From assembly GCA_016840085.1 (NCBI GenBank), contig JAEOTA010000068.1, positions 1 to 35,882 on the forward strand: DNA of 35,882 bases, written 5' to 3'. This document shows, piece after piece, positions 17,060 to 24,568 of the stretch (within the stretch, counting starts at the first letter, position 1; the number at the start of each line of letters is the position of its first letter). Position numbers and translations under genes: made by a program. The notes beneath the pieces are model-generated. The model was not told where the DNA came from. It was given only the letters and a program-made list of their open reading frames with translations, and did not search any database. This DNA is from Promethearchaeota archaeon (GTDB taxonomy: Archaea; Asgardarchaeota; Lokiarchaeia; Sigyniarchaeales; SOKP01).

Positions 17060-18037
17060 TTATTTTTTAAGTCTCTTTAATTTTTCAAAACACTCTTTAA
17101 TTGTAGAGTCATCCTCATTGAAAATTTGGAAGTAAAGTCTAGAAATCGGATTTGAAGCACAGAAAAAATCATTTTCTTTTGTTGCAATATATTTTAACTC
17201 CTCTTCATCAAGTTCATCAATAAATTTCTCATAAAAAATCAATTTAGCTAATATTATTTGTCTTAATACAGGAAAAGAATAAATTAAAACATCAGTGTCT
17301 TCTATTGTGGCACATCCTCTCTCGTTTATTAAAAGCGACAATGCTTTTGAGCATTGTAAAACATCTTTAAAAGATAATTTCGAACTTAGTTCACAATGAG
17401 TTAAAATTGTGCTTATCGTATTTTCAACTTCATATTCTTCTTCATACCCAAATCTCTCTTCATATTCTTCCAATTCTTTACGAGGAACAAGTTGAATTTC
17501 TTCAGGGAGTTTTTCTAACTCTTTTTTAGTCTTTTCAAAGTTAAATTTTTTACAAAATTTGTGTTCCATCTCTGTCTCTCTTTGAAAATATTCTAAAAAC
17601 CGATCTTTGTTAAATCGAAACCTATTTTCTTCAACCATTTCTAAAAAATCAGTCATATATCTAATTAAATTCTCATCAGAGGTTGAAAAGATCCCATTTT
17701 CAATATTCTCGGAATTTTCATCTAAGAAGCTTCCAAAATCATAATATCCTATGCGCACATGTCTACAAATGCCTTTACATAAGAATTTCTCTGGACAGTT
17801 TACAGCATTAAAAAATTTTCTAGCAACAACAGGTTCTTCGCCATTTATGGATATTGCTGTTCCTTTAAGATTTCCTACCAACTCAAATAACTTTGTCAAA
17901 TCTTTATCTTCAGGAGATTCAAAATTTATTTTATAATATCTGTCTTCTATAAATCCCCCATGTTTTTCTGCTAATCTAATAGCTTCAGGGACATTTTGTC
18001 CGCTTGATTTTGAATTAAATTTAAATTCTATTTTCAT
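17060..18037 (-). CDS. Unknown protein with Cys cluster, downstream of Mre11-Rad50
   Basis: 325 aa, not recognised. The start is firm: a near-perfect Shine-Dalgarno (AGAGGTGGT) lies three bases before the ATG. Residues 1-75 look alpha/beta. C81, C87 and C91 (NCPEKFLCKGICRH) form a tight cysteine cluster that could bind a metal or iron-sulfur cluster together with a later Cys such as C158. Residues ~120-210 are Glu-rich helices, and the last ~110 residues are helical with three more cysteines. It begins 38 bases after the Mre11-Rad50 fusion stop and is ten bases from the 8-TM gene, hence an operon member. Its constant presence beside such fusions would need testing by neighbourhood search. Confidence 0.75.
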   Translation of the reverse strand: MKIEFKFNSKSSGQNVPEAIRLAEKHGGFIEDRYYKINFESPEDKDLTKLFELVGNLKGTAISINGEEPVVARKFFNAVNCPEKFLCKGICRHVRIGYYDFGSFLDENSENIENGIFSTSDENLIRYMTDFLEMVEENRFRFNKDRFLEYFQRETEMEHKFCKKFNFEKTKKELEKLPEEIQLVPRKELEEYEERFGYEEEYEVENTISTILTHCELSSKLSFKDVLQCSKALSLLINERGCATIEDTDVLIYSFPVLRQIILAKLIFYEKFIDELDEEELKYIATKENDFFCASNPISRLYFQIFNEDDSTIKECFEKLKRLKK

Positions 18038-18075
18038 TAGACCACCTCTTCATCATCTTTCTATTTTTTTAATTT

Positions 18076-21000
18076 TTAATTAAAAATTTTTGACTTGCCT
18101 AACTCATCCCATCCAATCATGATTCGATGTGGGAATTGTTCTGCAACATCTTCTAAATGAGTGATGAGAATAATTTTCTTAAACATTGATTTCAATTCTA
18201 AAATTTTTTCTACAAAACGTTGTCGGGCTGATTCATCATCCAATGTTCCAAGATCTCCTTCATCAATAAACAGTGTGTTTGATTTTCGAAATAATGCCCC
18301 TGTCGTATCTGGAATCTCTGCGATATGCTCCATTATTGCAAATCGGATAGCCGCATTAATCTGAGTCTTTTCGCCGCCTGAAAAACTACTTGCTTCTCGG
18401 TCACGTTCACCATCAAAAACATTGATTTCAAATCCAACCCTTTTTCCCTTTAATGGTTTAAATGTAATTTGGTTAAATTTCCCATCAGTAAGATCGCTTA
18501 ATATTTGTGAAGCACTAACTGAGATAGCAGGGAGAATTTGCTCTACCGCAAACTTAGGAACTCCATTAAGATGGAAAATATCTTCTCGTAACAACTTATA
18601 TTTTTCAATGTTATCTGTAATCTCTTGTATTTCTTTTTTTATTCGCTTAATTTTACTCTCTTTTTCTTTTATCTTTTCTATATCTTTAGCAATGAAATTG
18701 ATTTCTACTTTTAATCCTTCTATTTTATTTTCCAATTCTTGGAGTTCTTGTTGTTTTTTCCCATATTTATTAGCAATCTCTAAATATTGTTGATATGAAG
18801 ATTCTAATTTTAATAATTTTTTGTTCAGTTTTCCCAATTCGCTTTCTTTTTGTGTGAGATCTTCTTCGCTTTTTTCAATCATAATGGAGAAATCTTTTAT
18901 TTCATTCAATTTACTTTCTATTCCTTCTCTTTCTTTCTCAGTATCTTCTATTCTCTTGAATCCTTCCTTAATTTTATTTAATTGTTCCTTAAATTCAGAA
19001 ATTACTCCTTTTTGTTTCATATCTTTATTTAATGTTTGAATTTTTTCTGAGAATGTAGAGATCTCAGTAATTTTCTTTTTTTCTATTCCATTATATTGAT
19101 TCATTATTGTGTCTTTATCACTCTTAATCTCATCAGCAATGAAGACTGCTTTAGTAATTTTTTTTTGCTTGGGTTTAATTTCTTCTAATTGTTTATTTGT
19201 TTGACTTTCTAATGAAGTAAATTCTTTAATACGTGTGGTATCATTATATTCTTGTGCCATGGGAATCTCAACGTTCTGGAGTCGATAGAGCCTTTCCGTT
19301 AGCATTCCATTATCTTTTAAAATATTGAACGCATCGTCTTTTGTTATAGTGACATCTAAGCTTTTAAGAGTAACATCCTTCTCATTTATTTGTGTTGATA
19401 AATTTTCTAATTGTTCATTATATTGTTTCTCAGTTTGTTGCACCAAATTCTTATTGCTACTAATTTCAGATTGAAGTAATTCAAGCTCGTGAATCACTTT
19501 TTCAATTTCTTCTTTTTTAATTTGTAATTCCTTTCTTTCTTTTTTCACATCTGGTAGATTTTGTAATTTATTTTGTAGTTTATTATATTCTTCTTGCTGT
19601 TGCTTATATTCTTTCAGCTCTGTTTTATCCTCCTCGATCTTTTCTTTTATCCCTTCGATTGATTTTTGAGTAGTTGTATAATTAAAGGCATCCGTCTGAG
19701 TGGCTTCTGTTTTTTCTTTTAAATCCTTTATAGTATTTGATAATTCAGTTTGTCGCTTTCCTTTCTCTTGGAGTCCTTCATTTATTTCTTGTAACTCTCT
19801 TTCTTTTTGAGGTAGTTCCTCAAGAAATTCCTCTAACCCGATAATCTCTCCTTCAAGAGTGGCTTTCTTACCTGTGAAATCATCAATCGTAGATTTTAAA
19901 TTTTGATATATATTGCTGAATATCTTCAATTTAAATAATTTTACAAGCCTTTGTTGCCTTTTTTCTGTTGTTAGAGTAGAAAAGATCTGAAGTTCTTGTT
20001 GTCGTATGAAAAAAGAAGATGTAAAACCTTCATAATCATACCCAATGATATCTTCCAATTTTTTCTCTTTTTCTGGAACGCTAAGTCCAGAAAATAAGGG
20101 ATCTCCATTATACTTTATTTGTAATTTTGGAGATGTCTGACTCCTCTTTACTGATAAGTTCTTATCTCCAATCAATAATTCTAAGGAGACATATCCACCT
20201 TTGTATAGGATCTCATCTAACGTAAGACCCACATCTTTTCGAGAATTTCTTTTAAATACTGCAAAAGTAATAGCATCTAAAATGGAAGATTTACCTGAAC
20301 CTGTAGGTCCTTTAATAACATATAGATCTTCATCGAAACTTATTTTATTTGGCCCTTTTCCATATTTATTAAAATTTTGCATATCAATCGATTTAATAGA
20401 TAATGAACCTTTTGCGGTAAGATCTACTAGCGATAATTCTCTATCTAGCAATTCTAATCCGATATTTTTTAGATCCTTATAATAGTTATGAGTAGCATAT
20501 TTTTGTTCTAGAAAATCTTTAAATAAGCTTTTGGGATCTAAGTTAACTTCTCTTAATTTTGGACTTTCTTTAAAAGCTTTCTCTATGTAAGTTAGATCAA
20601 CATTATAAGAAGACTTGAAATAGTTATCTAATTGATATTTATCAAGGCTAGTCTCTTTCCCTTGAGGATAGTGTATTTGGATTTTACATACAGCTTCTTT
20701 AATTTTTTCTTTTTCTGGTAAATGGTTTAAGGAATATTCGGTTAGGTCTTCAGCATCATCAGGTATTTCAATCTCATGCTGTAATAATTTTCTACACTCA
20801 ATTTTTCGAAATTCTATATCATTATTTTCTACATCATATACGCAATAAAATTTATCAGAATTTCTCTCTCCCATATCAATTCTATCTATTGAACCAGGAA
20901 TAATTATTCGATCATCATTCCACATGGTTTGCTTTAAATGAATATGTCCAAATATAACGAGATCAAAGTATTCTTTTTGAACCATTCCTTTATTGAAATG

Positions 21001-21654
21001 AAATTCTCCATAAATCATAGATGGATTGTTAGTTTCCCTGATTTTTGCCCCTTCCAAATAATAATGACCTAAGAGAATTCTTTTATCACATTCTTTTAGT
21101 TTATTTTCACAGGTCTGTTTTATAAAGGTTCTAAAGATATGTTGCGTAATTATATAATTATCTTTGTCTTTAAGAAAGTCTTCACTTATTATTCTCTTTT
21201 CCTTAAAGATGTTCACTAATACATCAAAGTGAAGATAGGGTAAAAATATAAATCCAATCTTACTCCCATTAGTCTCTATTACTTTCGATCTTATACTCGT
21301 ATATACCTCAACATTTGAAAAATTAGCTAACTCTTGAATATCCACCCCTCGTTGTGGATTTCTTGTTGAATCATGATTACCTCCTAGAATAATTGTGTTA
21401 ATATTACTCTGATTTAGGGGAAGGAAAATTTTTTCTCGTACTATTTTTCTAATGGTAGGGGAAATACTTTTTCTGTGGTATAGATCTCCTAAGAAAATTA
21501 CAAAATCAGCCTTGTCTTTAATGGCTTCATTTATGATTTTTTCACAGTTATTAATGACATCCAAACTTCTTTCAGAAATATTAAGTTCATAATTTTTCCG
21601 GTAAGGATACGTCTTTCCAAAATGAGTGTCCCCAACAAAATAAATTTTTGTCAT
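18076..21654 (-). CDS. Mre11-Rad50 (SbcD-SbcC) single-chain fusion, no zinc hook
   Basis: About 1192 aa from the ATG at 21654; a TTG at 21681 would add nine residues (numbering here includes them, total 1201). Residues 11-300 form the Mre11 phosphoesterase: D18/H20 (FVGDTHFG), D66 (FLGDLYH), N102-H103 (GGNHD), H206 (LGHYY), H246/H248 (FGHIH). All metal ligands are present, so nuclease activity is expected. Residues ~425-1201 form Rad50: Walker A GPTGSGKSS (458-466), coiled coils ~600-780 and ~840-1035, ABC signature FSGGEKTQ (~1100), Walker B TLFIDEGD (1136-1143), switch histidine (LITHLED). The frame is continuous through the junction. There is no Cys between C332 and the C-terminus, so the CxxC hook of normal Rad50 is absent. 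HerA ends 20 bases upstream. Role: ATP-gated DNA-end nuclease. Confidence 0.95.
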   Translation of the reverse strand: MTKIYFVGDTHFGKTYPYRKNYELNISERSLDVINNCEKIINEAIKDKADFVIFLGDLYHRKSISPTIRKIVREKIFLPLNQSNINTIILGGNHDSTRNPQRGVDIQELANFSNVEVYTSIRSKVIETNGSKIGFIFLPYLHFDVLVNIFKEKRIISEDFLKDKDNYIITQHIFRTFIKQTCENKLKECDKRILLGHYYLEGAKIRETNNPSMIYGEFHFNKGMVQKEYFDLVIFGHIHLKQTMWNDDRIIIPGSIDRIDMGERNSDKFYCVYDVENNDIEFRKIECRKLLQHEIEIPDDAEDLTEYSLNHLPEKEKIKEAVCKIQIHYPQGKETSLDKYQLDNYFKSSYNVDLTYIEKAFKESPKLREVNLDPKSLFKDFLEQKYATHNYYKDLKNIGLELLDRELSLVDLTAKGSLSIKSIDMQNFNKYGKGPNKISFDEDLYVIKGPTGSGKSSILDAITFAVFKRNSRKDVGLTLDEILYKGGYVSLELLIGDKNLSVKRSQTSPKLQIKYNGDPLFSGLSVPEKEKKLEDIIGYDYEGFTSSFFIRQQELQIFSTLTTEKRQQRLVKLFKLKIFSNIYQNLKSTIDDFTGKKATLEGEIIGLEEFLEELPQKERELQEINEGLQEKGKRQTELSNTIKDLKEKTEATQTDAFNYTTTQKSIEGIKEKIEEDKTELKEYKQQQEEYNKLQNKLQNLPDVKKERKELQIKKEEIEKVIHELELLQSEISSNKNLVQQTEKQYNEQLENLSTQINEKDVTLKSLDVTITKDDAFNILKDNGMLTERLYRLQNVEIPMAQEYNDTTRIKEFTSLESQTNKQLEEIKPKQKKITKAVFIADEIKSDKDTIMNQYNGIEKKKITEISTFSEKIQTLNKDMKQKGVISEFKEQLNKIKEGFKRIEDTEKEREGIESKLNEIKDFSIMIEKSEEDLTQKESELGKLNKKLLKLESSYQQYLEIANKYGKKQQELQELENKIEGLKVEINFIAKDIEKIKEKESKIKRIKKEIQEITDNIEKYKLLREDIFHLNGVPKFAVEQILPAISVSASQILSDLTDGKFNQITFKPLKGKRVGFEINVFDGERDREASSFSGGEKTQINAAIRFAIMEHIAEIPDTTGALFRKSNTLFIDEGDLGTLDDESARQRFVEKILELKSMFKKIILITHLEDVAEQFPHRIMIGWDELGKSKIFN

Positions 21655-21701
21655 ATTCTTTTCAACTTTATTTATTTTCAATTACTATTAAAGAGTTATT
21701 T

Positions 21702-23372
21702 TTAGTCATCTTCTAATGTCGTTAAATCTGATTCTTCAATAGCTTTAAGAGTTGCTGAAATTGGTACTGTTATTTCTAATTTTTCCTTTAACTTTACTTC
21801 ATCCTTATAATTTAGTACTTCAACTATAGAAGGTACAGCCACAGCATCCCCTCTTACGAAACATTCCCTTTTTTGAAGTCCAGAAATCACCCCACGCCAT
21901 TTTTTTGCATCCGGTAGAGTTTGTACTACCCGTTTTATATCTTTATCATCAGTCATATGCATTACAAAAGTATTTGCGATTTGGGAATACACTTCTTCAT
22001 CAATTTGAGAGGGTCTCTGGTCAACAAAAGCTAGTGTTAATTGGAATTTTCTTGTTTCTCTAGCTATACTATCAAAGATTGTATGTTGAATAACACTTGG
22101 TTTTAGAAATTTATGTGCTTCTTCAACCACTACGACTAATGGGGGCAATTTGCTTTCATCTTCTTTTTGAGAGTACATAGTATATAATCTTCTCGTAATC
22201 ATGTTTGCCACAAATAGATATAAGTGAGAATTTATGCCATATTTTCCAAAATCGATTACTATTGATTTTCCTTCTAGTAATTTATTAAACATATGTTCTA
22301 AGCTATCTTTTCTTTTACTCTCTCCTCTATCTCTTAAGAATTCATATCGTTCAAATCGAATTATTCTATTTTGTAGTGCATTTAATGTCATACTGTGTAA
22401 CCCATAATCTTCAGCCTGAATATTGTTAATCGCATCCAATAGATTATCATGTGCAAATCCTTCAGTCTGTAATAGCCCCTCGACGCGAATTAGGGCGTTT
22501 ACTGAAGCTTCTCTCAATGTCTGAGCACTTGCGATAATATCTCCCGAAGTGATAGTATCTTTATAAACAAAAAAAGGTTCTGCGCCATCTATTACTTCTT
22601 CTTCCTTCTCTATATCACTAAGCCGATAAATCTGAATTTTATCTAAAAAATAGTAAGCTAATCCTTTTGTCTTATCCGAGCGTGATATTAACCCATATTC
22701 ACCTTGCATGTCAAATAATACTAATTGAGAGACTTGGTGCTTTAAAATGAATAGACATAAAATTTTGTTTAATATTGATTTACCAATTCCTGTTCTTCCA
22801 AACAGACCATAGGGTTTTTCTACTAAAAGTTTAAAATCTATTGGTACTTCATATTTAAATCCTCGAAGGGTTCCTATTACATCTGAGTACTCGGACACTC
22901 TATAGATAAGGTTTATCTCCTCGTCAGTAACTCCTCGTCCTTTTGAAAAGATTGGCGGAATGGTATCAAATCCACGCATTAATTCTTGGTATTCTAATTC
23001 GTCTTTTGGTTTACTCGGTAATACTCGAAGACAGCTTAAATCAGCAAGTCCATAAAATTCTTTTCCTCTTACACCTTCTATTTGTGGTGGCGGTAGCAGA
23101 CCAGTAAAAGGAGTGTTCGCAAACTTTTCAGCTAATTCATTGCTAGGATAATACAATCGTGTAATTAATGTATAATACAGCAATTTATCGGTCTCTATCA
23201 CTAGTGGTTGACCAAGGCGTAAATCATCAGGACGTCTTTGGATCTTCAGAGTGATTACACTACTTGGAGGTCCTGTATCTGCGGAACAAACTTCTCCAAT
23301 TTTATTGGGTTCTTCTATTGTTTCTAATCCTTCTAATTCAATATTTAATTCATTATTTTCTTTATCTGACAT
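21702..23372 (-). CDS. herA: HerA DNA translocase
   Basis: About 556 aa. The better start is the ATG at 23372: GAGGT lies six bases before it, but directly abuts the in-frame ATG at 23378. Numbering below is from 23378. A HAS-barrel-like N-terminus (~40-170) is followed by the FtsK/HerA ATPase: Walker A FGRTGIGKS (194-201), LFDMQGEYG, and Walker B VVVVEEAHKF (415-424). An arginine-finger region (IARETRKFQL) and DQRPSQIDEEV, typical of HerA, come next. HerA forms a hexamer that pumps DNA and stimulates NurA in end resection. NurA ends 22 bases upstream and the Mre11-Rad50 fusion starts ~48 bases downstream, giving one operon. Gene order NurA-HerA-MR differs from the common archaeal herA-mre11-rad50-nurA order. 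Confidence 0.95.
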   Translation of the reverse strand: MSDKENNELNIELEGLETIEEPNKIGEVCSADTGPPSSVITLKIQRRPDDLRLGQPLVIETDKLLYYTLITRLYYPSNELAEKFANTPFTGLLPPPQIEGVRGKEFYGLADLSCLRVLPSKPKDELEYQELMRGFDTIPPIFSKGRGVTDEEINLIYRVSEYSDVIGTLRGFKYEVPIDFKLLVEKPYGLFGRTGIGKSILNKILCLFILKHQVSQLVLFDMQGEYGLISRSDKTKGLAYYFLDKIQIYRLSDIEKEEEVIDGAEPFFVYKDTITSGDIIASAQTLREASVNALIRVEGLLQTEGFAHDNLLDAINNIQAEDYGLHSMTLNALQNRIIRFERYEFLRDRGESKRKDSLEHMFNKLLEGKSIVIDFGKYGINSHLYLFVANMITRRLYTMYSQKEDESKLPPLVVVVEEAHKFLKPSVIQHTIFDSIARETRKFQLTLAFVDQRPSQIDEEVYSQIANTFVMHMTDDKDIKRVVQTLPDAKKWRGVISGLQKRECFVRGDAVAVPSIVEVLNYKDEVKLKEKLEITVPISATLKAIEESDLTTLEDD

Positions 23373-23400
23373 TTTCATACCTCTTTTTAAAATAATTTTT

Positions 23401-24474
23401 TTATCTTGATATTTGATCTAAAATTTCATGAAAAGAATTAAATTCTCTTCCATCCATATCGACAGCACCATCCAAAATGTCTTCAGATCGTAATCCTAAT
23501 TTTTTGAGCTCTCTTAAGAGTTCTAATTCATAGGACTCTTTAAAATCCCTCACACTTTTTGCCAATTTATGGGCTTCTATCAGACCAATTGGATATCCTG
23601 GTAATAAATGAACCATAGAATATGCTGCAATAGAAGAAAATAATTGTTCCTTGTCTAATATATCATGGTTAATGTCTACTCGAAACCATTTCACTGCTTC
23701 TCTATGTAATTTTGCAAAATGAACATCTCCCCAATAATCGAATTTTGTCTGCTGTTCAATTACCGCTTCAGGAACATATACATAAGTTAAATCATAGAAT
23801 TGTGTATTATAAAATTTTTTCAGACAATAATCATCAGTATATTGATTCTCTAAGAAATGTGTGCTTGTTGATTTAGATACACCAGCAAATAACACATTAT
23901 TCATTCTACAATTAACTAGGATTCGTGTATAAATATCTTCTCGTTTTAATTCTTTAAAAGTGAGTAATGCTCCATCTTTTACAAGAATGCAATTTTTTCG
24001 AGTTTCCGAGATTTTCTCTAATGCTTTATCTTCGAAATAACTCATAATATTCGAAGCAAAGATTTGAGGTTTTCTTTCTTGAAATCTACTTGCAATTTCT
24101 GAGGCATTAGAAAAAATCTGTGGTTGTGAAGCTAAAACATTTTCATTAAAACTTAGTAAACTAAGATTATCATAAATCTTTGGTGGTGATTTAATGCAAT
24201 AATTTATTCTTCCCTTTCTCATTTCAATACAGTATTCTGTTACAGCAATTCTAAAAAGAACAATCCATGTCTCAGCACCTAAAAATGAAAATAAAAAGCA
24301 ATATGAACCGTCAACCGATATTAATGGTAACACTTCTTCCATGTTAGAAGGTAGAGAAAATGTTATTGCTTCAAGTTCAGGTTTCTTACCTTCTTCTCCT
24401 TCGTCTTCCTCATATTCTCCTAACTTCGCTAGTTTTAATAACTCGATAACATTTTGGATGTCTTTATCTTTCAC
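23401..24474 (-). CDS. nurA: NurA 5'-3' nuclease
   Basis: 357 aa from a GTG at 24474, with AAGGGT about nine bases upstream supporting it. NurA signatures are visible: LISVDGSYCF with the metal-binding D55, CILVKDGALLTF with D167 (the second conserved Asp segment), a basic AGVSKST segment, and the C-terminal GYPIGLIEAHKLAKSV motif typical of NurA. Length is normal. A Glu-rich stretch at 21-35 is unusual. The nuclease works with HerA to degrade 5' ends at double-strand breaks, yielding 3' overhangs. It is first in the operon with HerA and Mre11-Rad50; the strong AT-rich promoter lies directly upstream (24496-24526), and the Argonaute gene ends 94 bases before it. Confidence 0.92.
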   Translation of the reverse strand: MKDKDIQNVIELLKLAKLGEYEEDEGEEGKKPELEAITFSLPSNMEEVLPLISVDGSYCFLFSFLGAETWIVLFRIAVTEYCIEMRKGRINYCIKSPPKIYDNLSLLSFNENVLASQPQIFSNASEIASRFQERKPQIFASNIMSYFEDKALEKISETRKNCILVKDGALLTFKELKREDIYTRILVNCRMNNVLFAGVSKSTSTHFLENQYTDDYCLKKFYNTQFYDLTYVYVPEAVIEQQTKFDYWGDVHFAKLHREAVKWFRVDINHDILDKEQLFSSIAAYSMVHLLPGYPIGLIEAHKLAKSVRDFKESYELELLRELKKLGLRSEDILDGAVDMDGREFNSFHEILDQISR

Positions 24475-24495
24475 ATTAAAACCCTTATAACTTGT

Positions 24496-24526
24496 CTTTT
24501 ATATTTAAATATATAATAGTTTTATA
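24496..24526 (-). promoter_or_regulatory. Promoter of the NurA-HerA-Mre11/Rad50 operon
   Basis: The 94-base gap between Argonaute and NurA contains a 31-base tract of TATA-like sequence (ATATTTAAATATATAA and neighbours) 22-52 bases before the GTG. The operon can therefore be transcribed on its own, although read-through from Argonaute is also possible. Confidence 0.5.
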
Positions 24527-24568
24527 CTTAATTGTTAGCAAAAATATCACCCCTTTTTTTACCTCATT

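Noticed and set aside
18900..19600. Search for a CxxC zinc hook in the Rad50 coil
   Set aside because: No cysteine codon in frame anywhere in this part; the hook is truly absent from the predicted protein.
18161..20482. Several plus-strand frames opposite Mre11-Rad50
   Set aside because: Antisense to coiled-coil coding sequence; Ser/Phe-rich translations are the mirror of Lys/Glu-rich codons.
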